Notes: generated from the letters alone by a model not told the origin. Shown: positions 53,104-63,428, counted from the stretch's first letter. The stretch: DNA of 64,000 nt from Candidatus Liminaster caballi (GCA_018065085.1 JAGHUA010000003.1:1-64000); one strand, 5' to 3'. Program-made: numbers and translations.

Positions 53104-54216
53104 ATGGCACTATATCCAAAACTCATAACCGATGCCCTGACACAGGTAATCTACCCGGGCACAAAGAAGAATGTCATCGAGAGTGAGATGCTCGCAGGCG
53201 ATGTCCGCATCGATGGCGAGAAAGTAAGCTTCACCCTCGTGTTCGACAAGGAGAGCGACCCGTTCATGAAATCGGTGGTCAAGGCTGCCGAGGCTAACAT
53301 CAAGTATGCATGCCAGCAGGTGGGCGAACCGGTCGAGGTCGAGATTCACACCAGTGCCCGACAGGCTCCGCGCCCTGAACCCGACAAGTTCCTGCCAGGC
53401 GTAAAGAACGTCATCGCCGTTGCCTCGGGCAAGGGAGGCGTGGGCAAGAGCACCGTGTCGGCCAATCTCGCCGTCGGACTTGCCATGCTCGGCTATAAGG
53501 TGGGCTTGCTCGATGCCGATGTGTTCGGCCCTTCCATGCCAAAGATGTTCCAGCTCGAAGGTTTCCAGCCATACGCCGAGCACATTGACGGACGCGACCT
53601 CCTCGTGCCTGCCGAACAGTATGGCGTCAAGATCCTGAGCGTCGGATTCTTTGTCGATCCTAACAATGCCACCATCTGGCGCGGCAGCATGGCGTCGAGT
53701 GCCATCAAGCAGTTTATCGGCGACGCCAACTGGGGCGAGCTCGACTTCCTGCTCATCGACATGCCACCGGGCACCAGCGACATCCACCTCACCATCGTCC
53801 AGAACCTCTCGCTCACAGGCGCCGTGGTTGTCTCAACGCCTCAGCAGGTGGCGCTCGCCGACGCTCGCAAGGGCATCGACATGTTCCTCAACGAGAAGAT
53901 CAACGTGCCTGTGCTCGGCTTGGTCGAGAACATGGCATGGTTCACCCCGGCCGAACTTCCTCAGAACCGCTACTACCTCTTCGGGCGTGAGGGCGTCAAG
54001 CAACTGGCCGAGGAGATGAACGTGCCTCTGCTCGCACAGATTCCTGTCGTTCAAGGCATTTGCGAGAGTGGCGACCAGGGTTCGCCTATCGTGCTCAACT
54101 ATGATTCGATGGTCGGACAGTCGTTCCTCAGCCTTGCCCAGGCCGTCGTAACCCAAACTAACCTACGCAATGCAAACCAGCCCCGTACACAACGTGTTCG
54201 CACTGACGCCAAGTAA
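53104..54216 (+). CDS. mrp: Mrp/ApbC family Fe-S carrier P-loop ATPase
   Basis: VIAVASGKGGVGKSTVSANLAVGLA deviant Walker A; LLDADVFGPSMPKMF. Confidence 0.94.
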   Translation: MALYPKLITDALTQVIYPGTKKNVIESEMLAGDVRIDGEKVSFTLVFDKESDPFMKSVVKAAEANIKYACQQVGEPVEVEIHTSARQAPRPEPDKFLPGVKNVIAVASGKGGVGKSTVSANLAVGLAMLGYKVGLLDADVFGPSMPKMFQLEGFQPYAEHIDGRDLLVPAEQYGVKILSVGFFVDPNNATIWRGSMASSAIKQFIGDANWGELDFLLIDMPPGTSDIHLTIVQNLSLTGAVVVSTPQQVALADARKGIDMFLNEKINVPVLGLVENMAWFTPAELPQNRYYLFGREGVKQLAEEMNVPLLAQIPVVQGICESGDQGSPIVLNYDSMVGQSFLSLAQAVVTQTNLRNANQPRTQRVRTDAK

Positions 54217-55252
54217 GGCTCCGACCCTTCCGCGAGTGCTGCTCATCTATACCGGTGGAACCATCGGCATGGTGCGCAACCCCCAGACGGGCGTTCACGA
54301 GCCGCTCAACTTCGAGCATCTTGTCAGCCATGTGCCCGAGCTTTCGCAGATCAAGGTTGCCGTCTCGACCATCCAGTTCGAGCAGCCTATTGACTCGTCG
54401 AACATGACGCCGCATCATTGGGCAATGATTGCCCGCATCATAGTCGAAAACTATGAGAAGTACGACGGCTTTGTCGTGCTCCACGGCACCGACACCATGG
54501 CCTACACAGCCTCTGCGCTCAGCTACATGCTCGACAATCTGCAGAAACCTGTCATCCTGACCGGCTCTCAGCTGCCCATCGGTGTGTTGCGTACCGATGG
54601 CAAGGAAAACCTCATCACCGCCATCGAGATGGCTGCCGATCACGACCGCATCGGACAGCCGATGGTGCCTGAGGTGTGCGTCTATTTCCAGTCGAAACTC
54701 CTGCGCGGCAACCGTTCGAAGAAGCTCAGCGCCGAGGAGTTCAATGCTTTCCGTTCGCCCAACTATCCTGCGCTTGCCGAAATCGGCGTGCACATCACCT
54801 ACGCCCATCATCACATCAACTATCCGCGCGAACATAACACTCCGTTGCGTCCGCGCTACAGTTTCTGCACCGACGTGGTGATGCTCAAGCTCTTCCCTGG
54901 CATCTCGCAGATGATGGTCCATTCCGTGCTTGCCATCCCAAGCCTCCGAGGTGTGGTGCTTGAGACTTTCGGCGCTGGCAATGCCATGACCGAATCATGG
55001 TTCCTCGATGAGATTGCTTCCGCAGTGCGCCGGGGTGTGGTGGTGATCAATGTGACGCAATGCATCGACGGCATGGTTGAGATGAGCACTTACGATACGG
55101 GCAACCGGCTCAACAAAGCTGGCGTGATAAGCGCCGGCGACATGACCACGGAGGCCACCATCACCAAACTCATGTTCCTGCTCGGTCAGGGACAGTCGCA
55201 GGAGGAGGTCGGAAAGAACATGCTCACTTCCATCGCCGGCGAGATTGACTGA
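54170..55252 (+). CDS. ansA: Type I asparaginase
   Basis: LLIYTGGTIGMVRN, VVLHGTDTMAYTASALSYML. Confidence 0.93.
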   Translation: MQTSPVHNVFALTPSKAPTLPRVLLIYTGGTIGMVRNPQTGVHEPLNFEHLVSHVPELSQIKVAVSTIQFEQPIDSSNMTPHHWAMIARIIVENYEKYDGFVVLHGTDTMAYTASALSYMLDNLQKPVILTGSQLPIGVLRTDGKENLITAIEMAADHDRIGQPMVPEVCVYFQSKLLRGNRSKKLSAEEFNAFRSPNYPALAEIGVHITYAHHHINYPREHNTPLRPRYSFCTDVVMLKLFPGISQMMVHSVLAIPSLRGVVLETFGAGNAMTESWFLDEIASAVRRGVVVINVTQCIDGMVEMSTYDTGNRLNKAGVISAGDMTTEATITKLMFLLGQGQSQEEVGKNMLTSIAGEID

Positions 55253-55274
55253 AAAACTGTTTTTGGTTAGTACT

Positions 55275-55734
55275 AAGACTTGGGAGCTAACAAAAAAAAG
55301 TTTGGCGGTTAGACTTAAGAGTTGGGAAGTCGTCAGAACATTGTTCCGAGGATTTGCCAAGACTTGGGAAGTCGCCAGAACATTGTTCTGAGCATTTCCT
55401 AAAACCTTGGAAGTCGTCAGAACATTGTTCTCAGCATTTCCAGGAACCTGGAAGTCGTCAGAACATTGTTCCCAGCATTTCCAGAAAGCTGGAAATCCAA
55501 AACAAACTTTCGGCAGCATTTCCTAAGAGTTGGGAAGTCCAAATGAAACTTTTGTCAGCATTTCCTAAGAGTTGGGAAGTCCAAACAAAACTTTTGTTAG
55601 CATTTCCTAAGAGTTGGGAAGTCCAAACAAAACTTTTGTTAGCATTTCCTAAGACCTGGGAAGTCCAAATGAAACTTTTGTTAGCATTTCCTAAGACCTG
55701 GGAAGTCCAAATGAAAGTTTTTCATGCTGTACGG
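55275..55734. repeat. Eleven tandem 42-bp (two 41-bp) repeats
   Basis: Unit starts read at 55275, 55317, 55359, 55401, 55442, 55483, 55525, 55567, 55609, 55651, 55693. Confidence 0.92.
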
Positions 55735-56100
55735 TTAAAACAATTAATGAACTGTAATTCGTGGATAATTCATGGCAATTCGTGTTCAAAATATTAAATA
55801 TTGCCTGCGGCGCAACATAAATTTACCATTGTCCACGAATCAGTTCATAAATTATTTCATCCCTACAGGTCGAAAGGTTTTCCCGATATTTCTGTCCTTT
55901 CGGCAAGCCCTTTCTTTATTTAAATATGCGTAGTATTAGCATAGAAAAGTTAGAAAAACGGCATGTTTTTATAGGTCTTCGTGCCTGTTTGTTATCTTTT
56001 TGTTACTTTTTCGGCCCTTTATTTGTTGATATAATAAATTTTTACTAACTTTGCGCACGTTTTTAGAAATCTATATTCATAACAAATAAATATTTATCTC

Positions 56101-58065
56101 ATGAAAAAACTATTATTAACTTTGCTCGTTGCTGTGATGAGTATTACGGCGTGGGCGCAAGATCCAGATTGGAGTGTGACTTCTTTCAGTGGTTCAATTT
56201 CCTCCAATTCAACAACTATCAACGAAGCCACATGGACATTGTCAGACATGACTACGGGTGCTGGTACTCCTGCATGGACTGTCAGCAGCAGCAAATGGAA
56301 GTTTGGAAGTAGTAAGACTGTCTTCTGGAGTGAATACACACTCTCAACAAATAAGTTTAATTCTTACAACATCACTAAAGTACAAGTTGGTTGCTATGAT
56401 AATGGTGGTACTGAAAGTTCCGTTACAGTTAAACAAGGCTCTATAACCATCGGTTCTGCGACTGTATCGACAACAACTACATCAAACGTTGAGACATTGA
56501 ACGAAGCCCAAGGAGAGGGTGGTGCCTTACAGATTACCTTTACTTCAACCAAGCAAGCTTCTTATATCACATCTATCAAAGTGTGGTACACTTTAGGTGG
56601 TGATGCAGTTCATGTGGAGAGTGTCACTCTAGATCAGCACAACCTCGTTGTCATGGAATCAAAGTCTGCTACTCTTACTGCCACTGTTGCTCCTGTTAAT
56701 GCAACAAATCAGAATGTAGCCTGGAGTTCAAGCAACACAGATGTTGCTACTGTTGATGGAGGTGTTGTAAAAGGTAAAAGCGAAGGCACCGCAACGATTA
56801 CAGTAACCACTTCCGATGGAAGTTTTACTGACCAATGTTTAGTAACCGTTACACCAAAGGAAGCACCAGCCGGTTCAGTTTTTTATGAGTCGTTCGACCA
56901 ATTGGAAGGTTCTGGTGGTAATGATGATGTTTGGTCAGGTATATCTGGAACATATGCATGGGAAACAGAAGTTTGCGATAACGAAGGTTGGACTACAGAG
57001 GGTACAATGAACAAGGGTGCTCAGTGTGCTTCTATTCGCAAAGGTACTTCTGGAGGCAAGAACATAGCTTCCGGCCTTACAACTCCTGCTATCGGTGTTG
57101 CTGGTAATGGTAATATCACATTCAACGCACAGTCTTGGGGTACTGATACTGGTGACTTCTATGTCGACATTGTTGGCGGCGGCACGTTCTTGCCAGCATC
57201 AGGTGTCACTCTTTCAAACAGCAACAAAACCGCAAAGGTGACATTAACTAAGAAGAGCGAGTGGGGCGATTATGATCTCTCATTCATTGGTCTTACTGCA
57301 AATAGCAAGTTCCGTTTCTACATGGCAGCAGGCAAGCGTGGATTCCTTGACGAAGTTGCAATTTTCGTAACACCATCTAATGAAGGCACCCTTGACTTCG
57401 CAGCAGAAGATGGAGCCGGTTCTGGCGATTATTATGCAACATTCAGCAGCACTCGCAATGTTGTTATGCCAGCAACGCCAGATGCTAACACTGTGATTGC
57501 AGTATATGCGCTTGCTGCTGATGGTTCTGGATTGTCATTCGTTGACTTCGATGTCGATTTTGACAACACTGATTCAAATGGTGATATCATCATTCCTGCA
57601 AATACTGGTGTTCTGGTTTATGCAATTACAACTAATCCGTCTGCGCCATCTGTAACTTACAGTTATACAGAGGAGACAGGTTCAGGTTATGACCCAGAGT
57701 TCAACCTCCTTCGTCCTGCTTCAGTTGCTATGGAGGGTGACTTTAAGTTCTACAAGCTGGCTTACGATGACTACACCAATAAGACTGGTCTTGGCTTCTA
57801 CTGGGGCGCAGCAGATGGCGCAGCATTCACAGCTAAGGCTGGCGGTGCTTATCTCGCAGTTCCTACTTCAAGTTCAGCAAGCCTGATGCGTGGCTTCAGC
57901 TTCGACGACATCAACGGATCGGAGACTGCCATCGAGGAAGTTGCCATCGAGAGCGTAGAGCAGACCACATCGGCATACAGCCTCACAGGTCAGCGCGTAG
58001 AGAAGGTGATGAACAATGGTCTCTACATCGTGGGTGGCGAGGTTAAGTACATGCGTGTTAAGTAA
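56101..58065 (+). CDS. Secreted surface protein with Big_2 (Ig-like) domain and C-terminal sorting-type tail
   Basis: Signal peptide MKKLLLTLLVAVMSITAWAQ; VTLDQHNLVVMESKSATLTATVAPVNATNQNVAWSSSNTDVATVDG; tail YSLTGQRVEKVMNNGLYIVGGEVKYMRVK. Confidence 0.8.
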   Translation: MKKLLLTLLVAVMSITAWAQDPDWSVTSFSGSISSNSTTINEATWTLSDMTTGAGTPAWTVSSSKWKFGSSKTVFWSEYTLSTNKFNSYNITKVQVGCYDNGGTESSVTVKQGSITIGSATVSTTTTSNVETLNEAQGEGGALQITFTSTKQASYITSIKVWYTLGGDAVHVESVTLDQHNLVVMESKSATLTATVAPVNATNQNVAWSSSNTDVATVDGGVVKGKSEGTATITVTTSDGSFTDQCLVTVTPKEAPAGSVFYESFDQLEGSGGNDDVWSGISGTYAWETEVCDNEGWTTEGTMNKGAQCASIRKGTSGGKNIASGLTTPAIGVAGNGNITFNAQSWGTDTGDFYVDIVGGGTFLPASGVTLSNSNKTAKVTLTKKSEWGDYDLSFIGLTANSKFRFYMAAGKRGFLDEVAIFVTPSNEGTLDFAAEDGAGSGDYYATFSSTRNVVMPATPDANTVIAVYALAADGSGLSFVDFDVDFDNTDSNGDIIIPANTGVLVYAITTNPSAPSVTYSYTEETGSGYDPEFNLLRPASVAMEGDFKFYKLAYDDYTNKTGLGFYWGAADGAAFTAKAGGAYLAVPTSSSASLMRGFSFDDINGSETAIEEVAIESVEQTTSAYSLTGQRVEKVMNNGLYIVGGEVKYMRVK

Positions 58066-58098
58066 TAAGAGAAGTAACTTTATAATTGAAAACGAAAT

Positions 58099-58266
58099 AT
58101 GAAAAAGTATGTTGCGCCAACCATCAACGTGGTGGAACTTGAGGTAGAAGGCCTTATCGCACTTTCCGGTGGCGGTAAGCACGATAGCCTTCCAGGCAAT
58201 GATAACCCAGGTAACAACTTCGCTCCATCACAGCGTGGCGGTGACTGGGCTGATTACGAACAGTAA
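58099..58266 (+). CDS. 55-aa small peptide, Bacteroidales-type short ORF
   Basis: MKKYVAPTINVVELEVEGLIALSGGGKHDSLPGNDNPGNNFAPSQRGGDWADYEQ, not in ORF track; AT-rich leader. Confidence 0.65.
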   Translation: MKKYVAPTINVVELEVEGLIALSGGGKHDSLPGNDNPGNNFAPSQRGGDWADYEQ

Positions 58267-58272
58267 TCTTGC

Positions 58273-59043
58273 ATGACTAAAATACATTTGGACGAAATCC
58301 AATCGACCAACACATGGCTGCTCGAAGCACTTGCTGACGGGCAGCCTTTGGTCGATAGAACCGTGGTGTGGACCAAGCGCCAGACCGCAGGGCGCGGACA
58401 GGTGGGCAACACATGGGAAGCCGAGCCGGACAAGAACATCTCGTTCTCGGTGTTGCTTAGACCCTCGTTCCTGCATCCTCGCGAACAGTTTGTGATCAGC
58501 GAACTGACCGCGCTCTCGGTATGCGAGACCGTGGCATTGATGACACCCAAGCCTGTCAAGATCAAGTGGCCCAACGATATTTATGTGGGCGATGACAAAC
58601 TTGCCGGCATATTGATAGAGAACAGCCTGCAGGGAATGACCATCTGCCACAGCGTCATCGGTGTGGGCATCAACGTCAATCAGGAACGATGGGTGGGCAA
58701 TGCGCCTAACCCGACGTCGCTCAAACTGGTGCTGGGCGAGGAACTTGACCCAGAGGAGGTGCTCGACATGGTGACACAGCGCATCGGCATGTATTACCGC
58801 ATGCTGGAGCAGGACAAGGAGAAGGCCACTGCCGAGATACACAACTGGTTCTGCCAGCGCCTGTATCGCAGCAACGGATTTCATCCATACGTAGATGCAC
58901 AGACGGGCGAGAGCTTTGAGGCAAGGCTGCAGGGAGTGGACCATACGGGTCATCTGCACCTGTTGCCAGCCGATGGCGGAGAGAGAGCATATGGATTTAA
59001 GGAAGTGCGGTTTGTGCTTCCTTGCGGAGTGACAAAAGAATAA
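58273..59043 (+). CDS. birA: Biotin-[acetyl-CoA-carboxylase] ligase
   Basis: TVVWTKRQTAGRGQVGNTWEAEPDKNISFSVLLRP, VKIKWPNDIYVGDDKLAGILIE. Confidence 0.93.
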   Translation: MTKIHLDEIQSTNTWLLEALADGQPLVDRTVVWTKRQTAGRGQVGNTWEAEPDKNISFSVLLRPSFLHPREQFVISELTALSVCETVALMTPKPVKIKWPNDIYVGDDKLAGILIENSLQGMTICHSVIGVGINVNQERWVGNAPNPTSLKLVLGEELDPEEVLDMVTQRIGMYYRMLEQDKEKATAEIHNWFCQRLYRSNGFHPYVDAQTGESFEARLQGVDHTGHLHLLPADGGERAYGFKEVRFVLPCGVTKE

Positions 59044-59492
59044 TGGCCGTGGAAGAGAACATCGACGAGAAATACATGCGCGAGGCATTGAAGGAAGCCC
59101 GCTATGCCGCCGCTGAGGGCGAGATCCCGATCGGCGCCGTGGTGGTATGCCGTGACCGCATCATCGCGCGTGGTCACAATCTCACCGAGACCCTTCACGA
59201 TGTGACAGCACACGCCGAGATGCAGGCCATCACGGCTGCAGCAGAGTCATTGGGCGGCAAATACCTGCAGGAATGTACTCTCTACGTCACCCTTGAACCC
59301 TGCGTGATGTGTGCCGGAGCCTTGGGATGGAGCCAGGTGTCGCGCATAGTCTATGGCGCAGATGATCCGCGTCGCGGATATAAGCTCTATGCTCCGCGAG
59401 CCCTTCATCCACGCACGAAGGTGTCGTCAGGTGTGCTTGCCGACGAGTGCCTGAGGTTGGTTACAGATTTCTTTGCTGAACGCAGGCGGTGA
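59043..59492 (+). CDS. tadA: tRNA-specific adenosine deaminase
   Basis: TAHAEMQAI, LEPCVMCAGAL. Confidence 0.92.
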   Translation: MAVEENIDEKYMREALKEARYAAAEGEIPIGAVVVCRDRIIARGHNLTETLHDVTAHAEMQAITAAAESLGGKYLQECTLYVTLEPCVMCAGALGWSQVSRIVYGADDPRRGYKLYAPRALHPRTKVSSGVLADECLRLVTDFFAERRR

Positions 59493-60408
59493 GTCCTGCT
59501 GAATGGAGTAGCTGATCGCGCCGAGCCAGTGTCTGGGCAACGAAAGCCCTGTGCTGCGGCGAGTCGGGATCGGACGGACGGTGGTCGAGAGCCTTGCGTA
59601 TTGACGTGGCCTCGGCCACATATTGTTTCATGGCGGCAGAGAAACAGCAGTCGGTGACAAGCTGACGGACCATCTCAACGCCGAGCTGCGACGGATGCAC
59701 CAGATCGTCGGCATAGAAACGGTAGTCGCGCAGGTCATCGATCAGAAGTTCGTAGGCAGGCAGATATTCCACCTGCGAAGGGAAAAGCTGCTGCAGACGG
59801 TCGATGGCAAGTAACAGGGTGGCCTTGCTCAACTGATTGGCATGCAGTCCGTCGCGCACGTGACGTATCGGGCTGACCGTAAAGACCCAATGTCTGTCGC
59901 TAATGAGAGGCGAAAAACAGCCGACAATCTCATCGACCGAAAGCATACGCCGCGTGAACTCGGAGGCAGGGAACTTATGGCAGTTGGCAACAACGTGTGA
60001 GTCGCGTTCATAGACCCAGGCTGTGCCGAGCGTTACCACCACATGACGAGCAGCCGAAAGGGCATCAGCCGCCTTAGTCTCGCAGTCGACGATGCGTGCC
60101 GTCATCTCAGCCTCGTCGTTCATCGAGAACGAACCGTGATGATCGAAGCTGTGGAAAAGACCGTCGCGCAGATGCAGTTCTGGCCTGTAGCCATCGGCAT
60201 GGAACGAGGCTGCGCGGCTGAGACTCATGGCGATGCTGGCAGGATTGAACAGCACGCCCCACGGATTGCACGTCACGGGCAGCCACATGTCCTTGAGCCA
60301 TGAGCCTATATGGTCGGTGAAGCAGGAGCCGATGAGAAACAGACTGTCGCCCGGAGCAATCTGCTGCTTCAGGCTTTGTCGTTCCACTTCGGTGCGTAGC
60401 TTGATCAT
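59461..60408 (-). CDS. GSCFA domain protein
   Basis: DSLFLIGSCFTDHIGSWL motif. Confidence 0.88.
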   Translation of the reverse strand: MIKLRTEVERQSLKQQIAPGDSLFLIGSCFTDHIGSWLKDMWLPVTCNPWGVLFNPASIAMSLSRAASFHADGYRPELHLRDGLFHSFDHHGSFSMNDEAEMTARIVDCETKAADALSAARHVVVTLGTAWVYERDSHVVANCHKFPASEFTRRMLSVDEIVGCFSPLISDRHWVFTVSPIRHVRDGLHANQLSKATLLLAIDRLQQLFPSQVEYLPAYELLIDDLRDYRFYADDLVHPSQLGVEMVRQLVTDCCFSAAMKQYVAEATSIRKALDHRPSDPDSPQHRAFVAQTLARRDQLLHSAGLTACVQQRNL

Positions 60409-60431
60409 AACGGGTCAATACGGGGATTGTG

Positions 60432-61397
60432 TCAGTCGGTAACAACGTGCATCTTCTTGCGTTCCTCATCATAGCGATCGTAGGCATCCACGATGCGCTG
60501 CACGAGACGGTGACGCACGATGTCGCGCTTGTCGAACTCGATGGTGGCGATGCCCGGAATGCCCTTCAGGATGCGCTGAGCCTGCATAAGTCCGGAAGTG
60601 ACATTGTGCGGGAGGTCGATCTGGCTCATGTCGCCAGTCACGATCATGCGGGCACCGAGACCCAGACGCGTGAGGAACATCTTGATCTGTGGCGCGGTGG
60701 TGTTCTGCGCCTCGTCGAGGATGATGATGGCATCGCTCAGCGTACGGCCGCGCATGTATGCCAAAGGAGCAATCTGAATGACATTGGTTTCGAGCAGTTC
60801 CTTGAGCTTGGCAGCAGGAATCATGTCCTCCAGGGCATCGTAGAGCGGCTGCAGGTATGGGTCGAGCTTGTCCTTCATCTCGCCAGGCAGGAATCCGAGC
60901 TTCTCGCCAGCCTCGACGGCCGGACGCGAGAGGATGATCTTGCGGATCTCCTTGTTCTTCAGCGCACGCACGGCGAGGGCAATCGCCACGTAGGTCTTAC
61001 CCGAACCGGCAGGACCGAGGGCAAAGCACAGATCGTTCTTCTGGAAGGCATCGACAAGGGCTTTCTGGTTGGCTGTGCGTGCGGTGATGGGTTTGCCGTT
61101 GACGCCATAGATGATGAGCGAGTCCTGCTTGTGTTCCACAGGGCCCTCGCCGTTCCAGAAGTCCAGGATGACCTCCTCGTTGAGTTTGTTATAGTCGTTG
61201 CAGTAGCGTACGAGCTTATCGACGAAAGCCTCAAACATCTCGATGTCCTGCTCGTCGCCATAGACCTTGATGGCACGTCCGCGGGCGGCAAAGCGCAGCT
61301 TGGGGTAGAGTGTCTTGAGCAACAGGATATTGCTGTTGTTCACTCCGTAGAAGATTACAGGGTCGGCCTGTTCGAGGAGAATTACTTTTTCGATCAT
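60432..61397 (-). CDS. PhoH-like ATPase
   Basis: ALGPAGSGKTYVAIALAVRAL, IILSRPAVEAGEKLGFLPG, DAIIILDEAQNTT. Confidence 0.95.
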   Translation of the reverse strand: MIEKVILLEQADPVIFYGVNNSNILLLKTLYPKLRFAARGRAIKVYGDEQDIEMFEAFVDKLVRYCNDYNKLNEEVILDFWNGEGPVEHKQDSLIIYGVNGKPITARTANQKALVDAFQKNDLCFALGPAGSGKTYVAIALAVRALKNKEIRKIILSRPAVEAGEKLGFLPGEMKDKLDPYLQPLYDALEDMIPAAKLKELLETNVIQIAPLAYMRGRTLSDAIIILDEAQNTTAPQIKMFLTRLGLGARMIVTGDMSQIDLPHNVTSGLMQAQRILKGIPGIATIEFDKRDIVRHRLVQRIVDAYDRYDEERKKMHVVTD

Positions 61398-61415
61398 TTA
61401 TGGTTGGAGTGATAT

Positions 61416-63428
61416 TTATTGTCCTAATCTGAACTGTACGGGCAGCCATACGTCCATGCCGCCTTTCTGTCCGCGATGATCCCATGCATAATAAGGGATG
61501 AGAGTGAGGCGTGCGTCCTTGACGGCGACGCGTCCGTCAGCGCCTGTGCTGATGGTCTGAGCCTCGGTGGTGAGGGCGATGACACGGGCAGAGTAGCGGG
61601 TGTCGGCAGGAACCTCAATCAGATAGTCAGGCACCTCGGAGAAGACTGGCTTGCGGTTGAGGATGTATGAACTGATCTCGTGCTCGTTGTCTGCCCACTC
61701 GGCACAATAGACCAGCGGTCCGCGTTCCACGGCGATGCGTCCGCGGTCGGCATAGACTTCATAGCGAGCCTCAACGACGCGCGGCTGCATGTCGAAGTGC
61801 AGTTCCACACGGTCGCCCTTCTTCCAGTTGCGGTCGATGACGAAATAGCCGTCCCTGAGTTCGCTGTCCACGCTCTCGCCATTGACCTTGACGCTGTATG
61901 CGAGCTGTTTGCCATCGGCGTATGAATAGAGGTCGCTCGGCACAACCTGATCGCGTACCCATCCAGGGATGCGCAGGCAGAGCGAGAACCTGCCCTTGCC
62001 TTTCTCGACGGTTAGAGCCACATCGCCGTTATACGGATAGAGAGTCTGCTGAGCAAGGGTCACCTTCTGACGGCCTACGGTAAGTGTGGCACGGTTGCCC
62101 ATATAGAGGTTGACAAAGAGGCTGTTGTCCCTGACGGCATAGATATAACCTGGCAGGGAAGGGATGAAGCGGCAGACATTGCTCGGACAGCAGGCACAGC
62201 CGAACCAAGGCTGGCGTGCATAGTTGGCATCGGAGGCAGTGGAGAGCGGGTTAGGGTAGAAGAATGCGCCGCCGTCCATCGAGATGCCGGAGATCAGCGC
62301 GTTGTAGAGAGTGCGTTCGAGCACGTCATAGTATTTGCTCTCGCCATGCAGGAGGAACAGTCGGTAGTTGGTATAGACATTGGCAATCTGAGCACAGGTC
62401 TCGCAATAGGCACTGGCATTCGGCAACTCATAGTTATCGCCGAAAGCCTCGCTGCCATGACGTGCGCCAACACCGCCGGTGACGTAGAACTTGCGGGTCA
62501 CGATATTGTCCCAGATGCGGTCGATGGCGTTGATGTAGGCCGTATCGCCGGTCAGCGCAGCCACATCGGCCATGCCGCTGTACATATATCCGGCACGCAC
62601 GGCATGACCTACGGCCTCGTCCTGTTCGATGACAGGCTTGTGCGCCTGACTGTAGGCATCCTTGCGCGAAGTCTTGCCGCGATAGTCGAGGAAATATTTT
62701 GCCTGATCGAGATAGCGGCGGTCGCCAGTGACAAGATAGAGCTTGACAAGACCCATCTCGGCAATCTGATGACCAGGCACCACAAGGGTCTGACCTTCGC
62801 CTGTGCCAATCTCACGGATCACGCAGTCGGCATAGCGGATGGCGATGTCGAGGAAATTGCGTTTGCCCGTGGCTGTATAGTGTGCACAGGCTGCCTCGAG
62901 CATGTGTCCGAGATTATAGAACTCGTGGCTGCCAGCCTCAACGGCCTCCCATCGCTTGCTGCCTGCCCACGAATGAGGGTGGGAGGGATTCATGGTGCGT
63001 GGGGTATAGAGATAGCCGTCGGGTTCCTGAGCCTTGGCAACGATTTCGAGCACGCTGTCGATATAAGCTACGAGATGACGGTCAGGATAGGTCTGCAGGA
63101 GATATGACGCACCCTCGATGGTCTTATAGACATCGGTATCGTCGAACGGGAAACCGCCGGGGATAATCTCGTGAGTGTCCTCGCCAGCCAACTGACGGGC
63201 TGCAACCTCGAAGTTGGTATATCGGCCCGACTCCTCGCACTTGCTGAATGCGAGTGGGATGGTCACCTCCTTGCTGGCCTGCAGACGGGGACTCCAGAAG
63301 GCGTCATTGACCGTGACGGAAGTGAAGGGAACAGGTGTGATCGGATATCCGGAGGCGTTGCCGGTAACCTGGGCATCGGCTATGCCGAACATAGCGGCAA
63401 GAGACAGGGCAATGAGTGTCGGTTTCAT
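61416..63428 (-). CDS. Glycoside hydrolase family 127-like (DUF1680) beta-L-arabinofuranosidase
   Basis: MKPTLIALSLAAMFGIADAQ signal; HYTATGKRNFLDIAIRYAD, NVYTNYRLFLLHGESKYYDVLERTLYNALISGISMDGGAFFYPNPL, PWFGCACCPSNVCRFIPSLPGYIYA. Confidence 0.9.
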   Translation of the reverse strand: MKPTLIALSLAAMFGIADAQVTGNASGYPITPVPFTSVTVNDAFWSPRLQASKEVTIPLAFSKCEESGRYTNFEVAARQLAGEDTHEIIPGGFPFDDTDVYKTIEGASYLLQTYPDRHLVAYIDSVLEIVAKAQEPDGYLYTPRTMNPSHPHSWAGSKRWEAVEAGSHEFYNLGHMLEAACAHYTATGKRNFLDIAIRYADCVIREIGTGEGQTLVVPGHQIAEMGLVKLYLVTGDRRYLDQAKYFLDYRGKTSRKDAYSQAHKPVIEQDEAVGHAVRAGYMYSGMADVAALTGDTAYINAIDRIWDNIVTRKFYVTGGVGARHGSEAFGDNYELPNASAYCETCAQIANVYTNYRLFLLHGESKYYDVLERTLYNALISGISMDGGAFFYPNPLSTASDANYARQPWFGCACCPSNVCRFIPSLPGYIYAVRDNSLFVNLYMGNRATLTVGRQKVTLAQQTLYPYNGDVALTVEKGKGRFSLCLRIPGWVRDQVVPSDLYSYADGKQLAYSVKVNGESVDSELRDGYFVIDRNWKKGDRVELHFDMQPRVVEARYEVYADRGRIAVERGPLVYCAEWADNEHEISSYILNRKPVFSEVPDYLIEVPADTRYSARVIALTTEAQTISTGADGRVAVKDARLTLIPYYAWDHRGQKGGMDVWLPVQFRLGQ

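Noticed and set aside
55275-55734. CRISPR array
   Set aside because: Repeats are directly tandem with no unique spacers and no cas genes nearby
55354-55797. 147-aa ORF across the 42-bp repeats as a repeat protein
   Set aside because: Two 41-bp units shift frame, several frames are open on both strands, no start context or domain
60429-61412. + strand ORF of 327 aa
   Set aside because: Antisense to the confidently identified PhoH-like gene
62346-63107. + strand ORF of 253 aa
   Set aside because: Antisense to the GH127-like gene
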